DNA from: Anaerolineae bacterium | GTDB lineage: Bacteria; Chloroflexota; Anaerolineae; 4572-78; J111 | Direction of reading: 5' to 3' | DNA: 64,000 nucleotides | Assembly: GCA_022071955.1 (NCBI GenBank) | Contig: JAJVIM010000013.1 | Coordinates: forward strand, 124,001-188,000 | Shown: positions 33,617 to 42,882 of the stretch, in pieces | How the letters are laid out: the number at the start of each line of letters is the position of its first letter | Numbering within the stretch: position 1 is the stretch's first letter | Notes under the pieces: generated by a model | Told to the model about the DNA's origin: nothing | The model's input: the letters and a program-made list of their open reading frames with translations, nothing else | The model's database searches: none | Made by a program: the position numbers and the translations under genes

Positions 33617-34960
33617 ATGAATGAGATGCAACGAGCATCGAGCGAGCCGCTAACACCTGAAACCATATCTCAATCATTAACAGAGTTGTTCCATCTGGTG
33701 AGGAGTTTAATACCAGAAGATCAAAATTTAGTAACTGTGTCACCTAACACAGAGGTTTCTACAGCGGTGGCACTTATGCAGAAGTACAACTTCTCACAGT
33801 TGCCCGTTGTTGCTGGAGATGATGTACTAGGCGTGTTCTCATACCGCTCGCTTGCAAATCGCCTTCTCGCAATAGGTAAGACAAAAGAGCATTTTGGAGA
33901 TTTGTCAGTTGATGAATTTATGGAGCAGTTTAAATTTGCACAACCCTCTGATAATTGGGAGTCAATTCTGGATTACTTGAATCACGCTAGTGGGGTTTTC
34001 GTTGGTAATCGGGATCAACTTGAAGGTATTGTAACAGCAACAGATGTTTTGAAGTATTTACATCATATTGCTAGCCCTTTTGTAATGTTAGCAGAAATAG
34101 AACTTTCATTACGAAGGATCATTCAAAGATGTGTAACAGATACGGAGTTACAAGGATGCATGCAGAACAGCTTAAAGGATATATATAGTCAGGATGAAAT
34201 GCCTACAGGCGTTTTGGAGATGACGTTTAATGACTATGCTCAGATAATCGGTGATGGTCGCAATTGGCCCAAGTTTTGTATTGTATTTGGCAATAGTGAA
34301 TGGTATCGGAAAAAGACTGCCGAAAATCTAAAGGAAGTGAGAGACCTAAGAAATGACGTTTTTCATTTCAGACGAAGTCTAACTAAAGAGGATTATGAAA
34401 AATTAGCTATACATCGTAACTGGTTACAAATAAAAACAAGAGCATTTGAGTCACTTAAGCGTAAAAAACAGATTAAAGTGATGAAGGTGATTGACGAACA
34501 GCCTGTAAAGCAAGAGTGGGATGAGTCTTCTCTACTAACAGAGTTAATGGATAAAGGACGTGGCGATGAGGCAAATATTGTCACAAAAATTCTCAATTGG
34601 GCGAAAGCCCGTAACCTAATGGTTCAGTGGGGTGAGAAACAGAAGTACGGTAAATTTAACGCTTTGATTAAACATAATAATGTTATTTGTTATCTGATAA
34701 CTGTATCTATGGGTCAAGGAAGCACGTATGTACAACTACAATTTGGAAAGATGCTGCAACAACCACCATTTGATGACCAAGCCAAACGGTTAGAGTTTCG
34801 TAAACAACTCAATAACATTGAGGGCATTGACCTTCCCATAGAGGCTATCGATAGTTATCCCGGTATATTTTTAACGAAACTGAGAGATAAACTGGTATTA
34901 GATCAATTCCTTAATACACTAGATTGGGCTGTTCAGGAAACGCAATCTGTACAATCTTAA
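33617..34960 (+). CDS. CBS-domain protein with HEPN-like middle (first gene of defence cluster)
   Basis: About 447 aa. Residues about 35-85 (VSPNTEVSTAVALMQKYNFSQLPVVAGDDVLGVFSYRSLA as pattern) and about 100-160 (DNWESILDYLNHASGVFVGNRDQLEGIVTATDVLKYL) form a pair of CBS motifs, which usually bind adenine nucleotides. A helical region (about 165-300) contains EVRDLRNDVFHFRRSLTKEDYEKL, similar to the R-N-x-x-x-H motif of HEPN-type domains (Swt1-like). The C-terminal 120 residues are unrecognised. The ATG at 33617 is a compromise: ATG 33626 has better AAAGG spacing and the frame is open back to 33587. A nucleotide-sensing domain joined to a HEPN-like RNase would fit a sensor or effector in a defence system (inference). 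Confidence 0.6.
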   Translation: MNEMQRASSEPLTPETISQSLTELFHLVRSLIPEDQNLVTVSPNTEVSTAVALMQKYNFSQLPVVAGDDVLGVFSYRSLANRLLAIGKTKEHFGDLSVDEFMEQFKFAQPSDNWESILDYLNHASGVFVGNRDQLEGIVTATDVLKYLHHIASPFVMLAEIELSLRRIIQRCVTDTELQGCMQNSLKDIYSQDEMPTGVLEMTFNDYAQIIGDGRNWPKFCIVFGNSEWYRKKTAENLKEVRDLRNDVFHFRRSLTKEDYEKLAIHRNWLQIKTRAFESLKRKKQIKVMKVIDEQPVKQEWDESSLLTELMDKGRGDEANIVTKILNWAKARNLMVQWGEKQKYGKFNALIKHNNVICYLITVSMGQGSTYVQLQFGKMLQQPPFDDQAKRLEFRKQLNNIEGIDLPIEAIDSYPGIFLTKLRDKLVLDQFLNTLDWAVQETQSVQS

Positions 34961-35012
34961 TAGCTGGAGCTTTGTAGACCCTTACTTGGAATAATATGTT
35001 TTTTAACAAAAA

Positions 35013-37094
35013 ATGACTCTTACTGAATTGCGCTTTCCGCATACAATGGACACTTCGTCTTCTAACTTGATAGATAATTTCTTCGCACCTGCTTTAGGGG
35101 CCTCTATTCACTATGACCGAGGCGTTGGTTTTTTTAGTTCAGGCTGGCTACGAATTGCAGCCAAGGGTATGGTCAAGTTTGCGGCAAATGGAGGACGCTC
35201 TCGCTGGGTAACCAGTCCTATTTTGGATCAGGCTGATTGGGAAGCACTTAAAACAGGAGATGCCGCACGCTACAATCCAGTGCTAAGAGAAGCTCTAGAA
35301 CGAAACATTATTGATTTGGTTCAGTCTTTGGAAAAAGATACCTTATCTGCTCTAGCTTGGATGATTGCTGATGAGATTTTGACCTTCAAGCTTGCCTTAC
35401 CTCGAAACAAATTAGAGCGAGGTGATTTTCATGACAAATTTGGTATCTTTACCGATGTTGAGGGGAATCATATTAGCTTCAATGGTTCCTATAATGACAG
35501 TGTTCAAGGTACGCGGAACTATGAAGCTATAAAGATATTCTCTTCTTGGGAAGATGCCTTTGCTCCACTTGTTCAAGCTGATATGCAGCGCTTTGAACGA
35601 TTGTGGAGTAATATGGATCCAAATGTGCAGGTTTTCAATCTACCCGAAGTAACTGACAAGATTCTGGATTTACGTCAAGATGTACGGCCTTATCCTGAGC
35701 CAAAATGGATTGAGATACGTCGTATCCAAGAAGGAAAGCAAATTTATTACTATCGTTCCTTTTCCCCTGCTGTGCCTAGTCATGTCACTTTGCGAGATTA
35801 TCAAGTAAATGCTACTAACTCTTGGTTTATGGCTGGTTGTCGAGGCATTTTTGAAATGGCTACCGGAACAGGTAAGACTATCACCGCTTTATCTGCCGCA
35901 GCCAGACTATACAATCAAAAAAAACGCATTGTGTTAATAATTTCATGTCCATATAAACACTTGGTTGAACAATGGGCAACAGAGGCGTTACAGTTTGGAT
36001 TTCGGCCTATTCGAGTAGCCGAATCTAGAACCAGATGGGCAGCTAATGTTGCCCAAGAGCTACGAGCTTTTCAAAAACAATATGTGGATATTGTCACATT
36101 AGTAACTACGAATAAAGCTTTGCAAAAAGGGGTTCTGCAAGAGTTATTGGAGCCATTTTGGTCGAAAACGCTCCTAGTTATGGATGAAGTACATTATGCT
36201 GGTGCTCCAACTATGTTGTCTGCTCTACCTGAGCCTACCCCTTGGCGACTCGGGTTAAGCGCCACACCACTTCGTCATTACGATGAAGAGGGTACAGAAG
36301 CAATCTTTGGTTATTTCGGAGATGCTATATTCCGTTTGCCTCTTGAAGAGGTAATTGGTGTCTACTTAACTCCTTATTACTACCACCCTATACCTGTAGA
36401 AATGACCGATATTGAGTTCTCCGAATTTTGTGATTTGACACGTAAGTTGCAGCGTCAAATGCGTGGTAAAGATCAACAGATGACTGAAATAGCTCAGAGA
36501 ATAGCAATTAAGCGAGCCAGAGTTTTGAATAACTCACTCGCTAAACTAGATTGGTTACGGGAAAATATAAGAGATTACTCAAAATTAAAACACACACTGT
36601 TTTATGTTGGCGACAAGATTTTCTCAGACGTTACCAGATTACTAGGTTTGGAAAAGCATATTAGGATTCATGAATTTACTCACAGACAAAGCTCAAATGA
36701 GGAACGTCAAGAGATTCTGAAAAGGTTTGCTACAGGTAACTTGCAGGCCCTTGTAGCCATGAAGTGTCTGGATGAAGGAGTTGATGTTCCTCCCACCCGC
36801 ACGGCTTACTTTCTGGCCAGTTCTGGAAGTCCACGTGAATTTGTACAACGTCGAGGAAGAGTATTAAGGCAGTCAGAGGATAAAGAATATGCCACTTTAT
36901 ATGACTTAATTTCTATTCCACCCATGGAATATATCGAACATGGGGAGTTAAATCCAGATTATAAAGCTGTTCAAGCTGCTGTAAGAAGAGAATACCGCCG
37001 TGTCAAGGAGTTTGCATCGCTCGCAATTAACCGCTACCAAGCCTTAGATCATATGTTTGGCATTGCCGATAGACTAAATGTTTTGGATGCTTAA
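35013..37094 (+). CDS. PLD-nuclease / SF2-helicase fusion protein
   Basis: A 693-aa protein. The N-terminal phospholipase-D-like nuclease has GDFHDKFGIF (H140, K142) and ISFNGSYNDS (N157-N161) with a following Glu (E171). The SF2 helicase begins VTLRDYQVNATNSWF (Q motif), then MATGTGKTI (Walker A, 282-290), LLVMDEVHYAG (DEVH, 391-394), GLSATPLR, ALVAMKCLDEGVDVPPT and QRRGRVLRQ (motif VI). Such PLD+DEAD fusions occur in restriction and defence systems, where the helicase translocates and the PLD domain cuts. It lies in a tight cluster that ends facing the dnd operon, so phosphorothioate-dependent restriction is a plausible role. Confidence 0.82.
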   Translation: MTLTELRFPHTMDTSSSNLIDNFFAPALGASIHYDRGVGFFSSGWLRIAAKGMVKFAANGGRSRWVTSPILDQADWEALKTGDAARYNPVLREALERNIIDLVQSLEKDTLSALAWMIADEILTFKLALPRNKLERGDFHDKFGIFTDVEGNHISFNGSYNDSVQGTRNYEAIKIFSSWEDAFAPLVQADMQRFERLWSNMDPNVQVFNLPEVTDKILDLRQDVRPYPEPKWIEIRRIQEGKQIYYYRSFSPAVPSHVTLRDYQVNATNSWFMAGCRGIFEMATGTGKTITALSAAARLYNQKKRIVLIISCPYKHLVEQWATEALQFGFRPIRVAESRTRWAANVAQELRAFQKQYVDIVTLVTTNKALQKGVLQELLEPFWSKTLLVMDEVHYAGAPTMLSALPEPTPWRLGLSATPLRHYDEEGTEAIFGYFGDAIFRLPLEEVIGVYLTPYYYHPIPVEMTDIEFSEFCDLTRKLQRQMRGKDQQMTEIAQRIAIKRARVLNNSLAKLDWLRENIRDYSKLKHTLFYVGDKIFSDVTRLLGLEKHIRIHEFTHRQSSNEERQEILKRFATGNLQALVAMKCLDEGVDVPPTRTAYFLASSGSPREFVQRRGRVLRQSEDKEYATLYDLISIPPMEYIEHGELNPDYKAVQAAVRREYRRVKEFASLAINRYQALDHMFGIADRLNVLDA

Positions 37095-37103
37095 GAGGGA
37101 ATA

Positions 37104-37328
37104 ATGGTACGACCACACTCAAAAATCACAAATTCATTACAGAGATTATTAGACCTTTTTAATGAAATTGAAGACGAAGATATCCGTGAGATTATTTCAA
37201 ATATTGTTGTCATCGAAAGTAAGCATCGTTCAAGCTCCAGAGAAACTTTCCCGTGGAAAGATGTGAGATCTGAAATTGACAAGATGGCACGACTCAAAGA
37301 AGAGCGAGAAAAGCAGGAGGTGAAATGA
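37104..37328 (+). CDS. Small 74-aa protein of the defence cluster
   Basis: A helical, charged protein starting MVRPHSKITNSLQRLLDLFNEIEDEDIREIISNIVVIESKHRSS. GAGGG precedes the ATG and its TGA overlaps the ATG of the DndD-like gene (ATGA), so it is translated with it. No family recognised; it may bridge the helicase and the SMC-like ATPase. Confidence 0.7.
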   Translation: MVRPHSKITNSLQRLLDLFNEIEDEDIREIISNIVVIESKHRSSSRETFPWKDVRSEIDKMARLKEEREKQEVK

Positions 37329-39310
37329 TGCAATTTGAGAGACTTGAAGTCTTGAACTTTGCCTGTTATTACGGAGAACATGCGGTTGATTTTTCTTGTT
37401 TCCCTAATAAACCTGTAACGGTCGTGCTAGGCGGTACAGGCTATGGAAAAACAACTCTCTTTGATGCTATTAACTGGGCTTTATATGGAAAAGAATACGA
37501 AAAAGATCTAATTACACGCCGGAAGAGAAATATTCTCGACTATGTGAATGAGAATGCATTGAAACTTGGTGAGACAGATAACAACTTTGCTGAGATGTCC
37601 TGTACTTTGTACTTTGAACATAACGGTTCACATTATTACATTACCCAGGCCCTAGCCGCTAACGCAATTCGTGATAATCAAGGAAATCTCAAAGCAAATC
37701 AAACTGATCGAATTACAGCACTGTACGAGATTAAGTCCAGCGGTAATCACGAACCGATAAAATATGATAACTTATTTCTCGACGAGATTTTACCTAACAA
37801 CGTAAAAAGTTATTTTCTCTTCGACGGAGATAGAATTTATAATCTGTCGCTTCCAGGCTCCAGTCAAGAAGTTAAAGATGCCATTTTTAGAGTTGTTGAT
37901 CTTGAGTTAATTACCAATGCAGGACACCATCTTTCGGAGATTGCTACTGAATACCGACGAGCAGCTAATCGAGAGGCCAAAGGTGACTTAAGTAAAGTCG
38001 AAGAAAAATATATTGCAGAACACAGACGATTAGATCAGTTAAAGCAACAACTACGAGAGCAAAAAAAGGAGAAAGAAGTTGCAGAGGCACATATTATAGT
38101 GATTGAGGAAAAACTTAAAAACCTTCCAGATACTAGTGAATTACAGGGCCGTCGCGCAGAGTTAGTAAAACAGTTGATGGAAATTGAGAATCAGCAGGTA
38201 TCAGTACGGGCAGAATTACGGTCGTTTGCAGCAACAACGGCTTTAGGATTTGCCAGCGAGCCTGCACTGAATTTGATAGAGATTCTCGATACAAAACGGG
38301 AAAGAGGTGAAATCCCAAAAGTAGTCTCTCAAACCTTACTTAAAGACCTCTTAGTTTTGAAACGTTGTATTTGTGGGACTGAGTTTCAAGAAGGAGACAA
38401 AATTTTTGAAACCTTAATGGCCAGACTAGAGTTGGAGAAGGCAAAATCAAGTCAACAAGAGTTGTTAGATCTATTGATTGCACTTGGGCGTGCCTCAGAT
38501 TTAGTAAATGAAGCCAGCCAAAGACTGACAGAACGCGACAAATCACTTCACAAGTTAAAGGAACAGGAAGAGAAGATCAAGGGTGAAATTAATCAGATAG
38601 ACAAAGAATTAGAGAAGTTGCCGCAAGAAAATGTATCAATCTTGGTTCAAGAATTGAACACAAGGCGTAATGCCCTTATGACTAATACTTCCAGAACACA
38701 AGTATTCTTAACCCAAATAGCAAGCTGTGAAGATAACATTAAGATTTATGAAAAAGAGCGTGATGAGTTAAGCAAAAAACAAGAAGCAGTCAGGAAATTA
38801 CAGCGTCGTGAACGTTTAGCACAACAAGCTGCCGACGAAATTGAAAAAATATATGAAATCTTTGCTGAAGAGAGCCGCCAATCTGTAGAGAAATTAACAA
38901 TTCAGCAATTCAAGCAATTTGTTCGTAGTGCATCGGAATATACAGTTGCACTTAGCAAGGAATATGAACTCGAAGTTCTAGACTCTAATGGAAACCGTGC
39001 GTTACAAAGGTTGTCAATGGGGCAATCCCAGTGTCTTAGTTTGTCATTCATTACAGCAATCTCCCGTGTTTCTGAAAAGAATCCTCCTCTCGTAATAGAT
39101 ATGCCTTTTGGTCGGTTGGACCAAGATGTTCATGACGCTGTCTCAGCACGATTACCAGATTTAACTAACCAATTGATACTTTTCCTCATTCCGAATACTG
39201 AATGGAACCAGACTACTGCAACCAACCTAAAAAGTCGAGCTAGCCATATTTACCGACTCGAATTCGACGAAAAGAATCGTCAATCCACTATTCTAGAGCA
39301 AAAGGTATAG
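37325..39310 (+). CDS. DndD/SMC-like ATPase of the defence cluster
   Basis: A 661-aa Rad50/DndD-type protein. N-terminal Walker A is LGGTGYGKTTLFDAINWALYG (pattern, 35-54). A long charged coiled coil (about 205-330 and 385-520) is interrupted by a short CICG hook-like segment near 350. The signature RLSMGQSQCLSLSFITAISR and Walker B PPLVIDMPFGRLD (about 588-600) complete the ABC head. It is a second SMC-like ATPase separate from the minus-strand dndD, with a similar N-terminus (...FACYYGEHAVDFS). AGGAGG precedes the ATG; a second ATG follows at once. It probably works with the PLD-helicase rather than with DndC. Confidence 0.8.
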   Translation: MMQFERLEVLNFACYYGEHAVDFSCFPNKPVTVVLGGTGYGKTTLFDAINWALYGKEYEKDLITRRKRNILDYVNENALKLGETDNNFAEMSCTLYFEHNGSHYYITQALAANAIRDNQGNLKANQTDRITALYEIKSSGNHEPIKYDNLFLDEILPNNVKSYFLFDGDRIYNLSLPGSSQEVKDAIFRVVDLELITNAGHHLSEIATEYRRAANREAKGDLSKVEEKYIAEHRRLDQLKQQLREQKKEKEVAEAHIIVIEEKLKNLPDTSELQGRRAELVKQLMEIENQQVSVRAELRSFAATTALGFASEPALNLIEILDTKRERGEIPKVVSQTLLKDLLVLKRCICGTEFQEGDKIFETLMARLELEKAKSSQQELLDLLIALGRASDLVNEASQRLTERDKSLHKLKEQEEKIKGEINQIDKELEKLPQENVSILVQELNTRRNALMTNTSRTQVFLTQIASCEDNIKIYEKERDELSKKQEAVRKLQRRERLAQQAADEIEKIYEIFAEESRQSVEKLTIQQFKQFVRSASEYTVALSKEYELEVLDSNGNRALQRLSMGQSQCLSLSFITAISRVSEKNPPLVIDMPFGRLDQDVHDAVSARLPDLTNQLILFLIPNTEWNQTTATNLKSRASHIYRLEFDEKNRQSTILEQKV

Positions 39311-39314
39311 AGAG

Positions 39315-39764
39315 ATGCGAAGATTAACGATAGATGTAACAGGTATTTCAGTTTATGTGGAAAGTGATATTGTCCATCCAATTTATGAAGAACTTGTCTC
39401 ACGAGCTGAGAAGAACGCTGAAGATTATCCTTTTGCTTCCATGAAAGATTTGTTCGTAGTGGCGGCTTGTGTGGGTGCCCAACAAAATAGATACAAGGAG
39501 CTTACTGGTCCAACGCGAGATATTTTCAGAGGCGAAATCTTTAGAAAAGAAACCGATGTTCCAATTTTGGCGGCATTGGCTTACTACCGCGAAAAGGACT
39601 TAGAGATACTCTCAGATCCAAAACAAATTATCAAGATTGCCCAAGGCTGGGCCAATGGAGGTATTCACATTGTATACCAACAGGTAATCGGTGGTCCGCT
39701 TAATAGACCTCTTTACAATTTGGTTGATCTAGTTGCCAATCAATCGATTTCATTACAAGAATGA
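39315..39764 (+). CDS. Dnd-associated small protein (dnd system-associated protein 4-like)
   Basis: A 149-aa protein: ASMKDLFVVAACVGAQQNRYKEL, RGEIFRKETDVPILAALAYYREKDLEIL, QIIKIAQGWANGGIHIVYQQV. The pattern (MKDLFVxAAxxG, then IF...xxAxAxxxxxDxxIL) resembles small proteins annotated as Dnd-system-associated. It starts 4 bp after the SMC-like gene, last gene of the plus-strand cluster, 63 bp from the converging DUF4007 stop. Function unknown; by analogy a restriction accessory. Confidence 0.6.
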   Translation: MRRLTIDVTGISVYVESDIVHPIYEELVSRAEKNAEDYPFASMKDLFVVAACVGAQQNRYKELTGPTRDIFRGEIFRKETDVPILAALAYYREKDLEILSDPKQIIKIAQGWANGGIHIVYQQVIGGPLNRPLYNLVDLVANQSISLQE

Positions 39765-39827
39765 ATCCTCTGATAATTAAATGGTTTGATTATTTATAAA
39801 AAATTGTCGTCATCAAGTTTTATTAGT

Positions 39828-40427
39828 TCAATGGGAATATGCCTGGGTCATATCTTCAGGAGTGAGCCAGGGTCCACGAACCTCTGGTGATAATGAACGG
39901 AATATGCCATTTTTCTCACCACTCAAAATCCCAATAGCCGACAAAGCTATCGGTTCGGTGTAACATTCAATCAATTTGCGGGAAATGACTGGAGTCATCG
40001 TGCTCCCCGGCCCAAAATGTTTTTCACTATGACTTCGTAATCTCATCATTAATGCCTGAGTCAAGGCATCACGAGTGAAAGCTTTGTGAGTAGGTAGAAA
40101 CTCGTGAATAAAAAAATGCCAGGTTTCGACTCGAGTTGAATCTGTGGTTAGCTCGTGGTGCATAAACCATTGAGTAGTTAACGTTTCTAACTTAGGGTCG
40201 TATTGCCAAACCACTTTACCCATTGGGGTTAATTTCAAAGGCAGATTCGATTCAACAATACCTGTTTTTTCCAACCAGGCGCGATACCTGGCGGCAAAAG
40301 GCGCACTATAGTTAAAGGGTTTTGCCAAGTCTTCATCTTTCATCGTTGGGTTTTCTAACGCCCTTTTTAGAATGCCCGCCATATGAGACCGATTTAACCC
40401 GAAACTGCTGTGAAAATAGACAGTCAT
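39828..40427 (-). CDS. DUF4007 protein of the dnd operon
   Basis: A 199-aa protein starting MTVYFHSSFGLNRSHMAGILKRAL, with a winged-helix-like N-terminus (NRSHMAGILKRALENP, FNYSAPFAARYRAWLEKTGIV), PKLETLTTQWFMHHELTT, and ETWHFFIHEFLP. DUF4007 genes are regular companions of dndC-type operons and are thought to take part in phosphorothioation control or restriction. Its start overlaps the dndE stop by 1 bp (TAATG). Last gene of the operon. Confidence 0.8.
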   Translation of the reverse strand: MTVYFHSSFGLNRSHMAGILKRALENPTMKDEDLAKPFNYSAPFAARYRAWLEKTGIVESNLPLKLTPMGKVVWQYDPKLETLTTQWFMHHELTTDSTRVETWHFFIHEFLPTHKAFTRDALTQALMMRLRSHSEKHFGPGSTMTPVISRKLIECYTEPIALSAIGILSGEKNGIFRSLSPEVRGPWLTPEDMTQAYSH

Positions 40428-40846
40428 TACCTTCTTCCCTCCCCATTTTCTTTTAAATTATTCCTGACTATTTTTTCTGTTTGTGTTGTTGGTACTAACC
40501 GGATTAAATCCTCTAAACTTAGTACTTGTTTGTACAAAGCAAGTACTCCTCTATTGATATGTGCCCGAAATTGATCCTCCCAATGCTCCTCTCTGAACCC
40601 ATCATGGCGACAACGCTCTTTAAGCAGGGCAACAAAGAGGGTATCCCATTGACCTGTTAAGGTATAGCGGTTAATTTCCCGTTTACTGTCTTCGGGATAT
40701 TTTGTAGGGTCAGGTGGGGTTGGATCATTCAAAGATAGGCAAAACCCCAAACGGCAAAGAATATTGGGGGTTAAGCCAGTACGGGCTTTCAAAGTGCGCA
40801 GTCGCTGGTCAGTTTCCTCACATACATTTAGGCGATTTAATTTCAT
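40427..40846 (-). CDS. dndE: DndE, DNA phosphorothioation protein
   Basis: A 139-aa protein, length normal for DndE. MKLNRLNVCEETDQRLRTLKARTGLTPNILCRLGFCLSLND is the typical N-terminal RHH-like helical block (residues 1-41), followed by FVALLKERC and HINRGVLALYKQVLSLEDLIRL. DndE binds nicked DNA as a tetramer and is part of the sulfur-insertion complex with DndC and DndD. It overlaps dndD upstream by 4 bp and DUF4007 downstream by 1 bp. Confidence 0.85.
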   Translation of the reverse strand: MKLNRLNVCEETDQRLRTLKARTGLTPNILCRLGFCLSLNDPTPPDPTKYPEDSKREINRYTLTGQWDTLFVALLKERCRHDGFREEHWEDQFRAHINRGVLALYKQVLSLEDLIRLVPTTQTEKIVRNNLKENGEGRR

Positions 40847-42882
40847 TTCGGTGTCTTCCCATTTGCCTGCCAGAAGTAACCTTTATTAACTATTGTTGTA
40901 TTTTGAGAATGGTCATATTCCAGGTGATAAAACCGTGCGACAATTGGTTGTATCATCTCAATAAATTCAGCGTCAAATTCCGTATCTGTTGAGAACAGAA
41001 TAACCTGGTGACTCGCCTGGGGAAAATAGTATTCGACAAGGTTTTGACGATGGGTGTGATCAAGACGTCCCAAAGGAGAATCTACAATTACGGGTAATGG
41101 TCGTCCGGAAATTTGGCGCAGAGCCCACATCATAGCAATCGTATAAATCTGACTCTCTCCTGCTGAGATATTGTCCATAGGAAGCGTCTGCCCGTTTGAC
41201 CTCAACAGCGTCACAGAGAAGTCATATGGATCAATGGTCACCCGTTCAATCAGTCGATCTTTTCGGCATAGACGGTTAAAATTACGAGTGAAAACCTCTT
41301 CTAACTGACCTATACGCAACTTGGTTAGGTTGGCAGCAAAATCATCTAACACCAAACCCACATCAATAACTCGCTGAATTTTAGTTAAGAGCTGTTGGGT
41401 AGCCGCCTTCTTTTCGTGAGCCTTGTCCAGTTTTCGTTTTAATTCCTCTTGTCGCAACTCTTGCTTACGCCAATCTTCCTCAAATTGCTTGTATTGTTCA
41501 ATAATTGCGCCAAACTGCTTGTTGTATCCGTTTAAAGTTTCTACCAATGGGGCTAACACGTCATCAGCCGGAACCCGTTGTAGGTTTTGGATCGTTTCTC
41601 TAAGTTCACCATCTAACTGAGTCAGCCGTATGGTCAGTTGTTGGAGTCGGTCAGGTATTGTAGTTTGGCTCTCTTCTAACCATTGCAATAGTTGTCCCTG
41701 TTCCGGCTCGGAAACTTGATGAAGCAACTCAGTGTGATGAATTTCTTCAGGAGGGTCAACCATGCGTTGTAGGGTGGCTGTTACTCGCTGGCTAACAGTC
41801 TTTTGCAAATCAACCAAAATTTCCGCCCCAGTGCCGCGCCAAAAATCCACCTTTTCTATTTCAGACCGAATTATATCAACTCTTCGTTCAATAAATGTTT
41901 TTGAGGTTAACCATTGTTGATATTCGGCTTCACGCAGGAGTTGATTCTTAACTTTATTGGCATATTGAGGGCTAATAGCAAAAGGGAGTAAGCCAGCACA
42001 CAAATCGCGGATTGCCTGTTCAACTTGTTCAATTTCCGTTTCTAATCGAGATTGACTAGCTTTGTATTCATCCCGTTGACGGGCAAACCCACCTCCTATA
42101 TGGGCAATCTCCTGCTCTTGTAGTTTGATTTTGCACTCAATGTCATAGCGTCGAGTAGCAAAGCGTGTCTGTTCAGTTTCCAATTCTCGAAGGTTCGCTT
42201 TTGCCTGGGCTAATTCATCTTCTAAAAGCTCAATTTGCCGTTCAGCCGAGTTAATCTCCCCCTGTTTCTGTTGACGACGACGGTAAATCGTCAGATCTGT
42301 TTGTAGTTTCTCCACCACCTCCAGGCCAAGTAGTCCTTTGATAACTTGAGTTAACCCCAAGTTGTTAACTCCATCAATAGCGAGGGTATGAATCTTCTCA
42401 TTATCGAGGAAAAATAGTTGCGACAAGCCAGGTGGAATTAATTCGGTGAGGAAATCTTGCCACTGGTCTGTACTCATATCAGTCAAGAGACAACTATCTT
42501 CAAAAACCTGCAACTTCTCTTTCAAACGTTTGGGCGTATGTTGCCACTCTCGTTTAATAACGTAAGTATGCCGTTCACCGGCCAAAACATACTCAAACTC
42601 CAACTCAACACTCGCTAAGTCAAGAGGGATGATACCTTCAGGAGATTGATGAATATGTTGCAGAAGATACTGCGCATACTCATTTTTGCCATATCGTATA
42701 AATTGATCCAAAGCTAAGGGGCCATACAGACACAAACGGATAGCCTCTAGTAAGGTCGTCTTACCTGTACCATTATTTCCGCCAATGAGGATAACAGGTT
42801 GCCCCTCCTTGGGTCTTAAGTCAAACTCTTTTTCTCCCCGATAAATTCCAAAGTTAACCACAGTAAGCCGGTTTAAGATCAT
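40843..42882 (-). CDS. dndD: DndD, SMC-like ATPase of DNA phosphorothioation
   Basis: A 679-aa protein. MILNRLTVVNFGIYRGEKEFDL, then Walker A LIGGNNGTGKTTLLEAIRLCLYGP (pattern, about 32-55), long coiled coils (about 200-300 and 440-530), then signature DNISAGESQIYTIAMMWAL and Walker B LPVIVDSPLGRLDHTH (about 595-610). This is the DndD layout: it nicks or opens DNA for sulfur insertion using ATP. It overlaps dndC by 4 bp and dndE by 4 bp. No zinc-hook CxxC is obvious. Confidence 0.9.
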   Translation of the reverse strand: MILNRLTVVNFGIYRGEKEFDLRPKEGQPVILIGGNNGTGKTTLLEAIRLCLYGPLALDQFIRYGKNEYAQYLLQHIHQSPEGIIPLDLASVELEFEYVLAGERHTYVIKREWQHTPKRLKEKLQVFEDSCLLTDMSTDQWQDFLTELIPPGLSQLFFLDNEKIHTLAIDGVNNLGLTQVIKGLLGLEVVEKLQTDLTIYRRRQQKQGEINSAERQIELLEDELAQAKANLRELETEQTRFATRRYDIECKIKLQEQEIAHIGGGFARQRDEYKASQSRLETEIEQVEQAIRDLCAGLLPFAISPQYANKVKNQLLREAEYQQWLTSKTFIERRVDIIRSEIEKVDFWRGTGAEILVDLQKTVSQRVTATLQRMVDPPEEIHHTELLHQVSEPEQGQLLQWLEESQTTIPDRLQQLTIRLTQLDGELRETIQNLQRVPADDVLAPLVETLNGYNKQFGAIIEQYKQFEEDWRKQELRQEELKRKLDKAHEKKAATQQLLTKIQRVIDVGLVLDDFAANLTKLRIGQLEEVFTRNFNRLCRKDRLIERVTIDPYDFSVTLLRSNGQTLPMDNISAGESQIYTIAMMWALRQISGRPLPVIVDSPLGRLDHTHRQNLVEYYFPQASHQVILFSTDTEFDAEFIEMIQPIVARFYHLEYDHSQNTTIVNKGYFWQANGKTPK

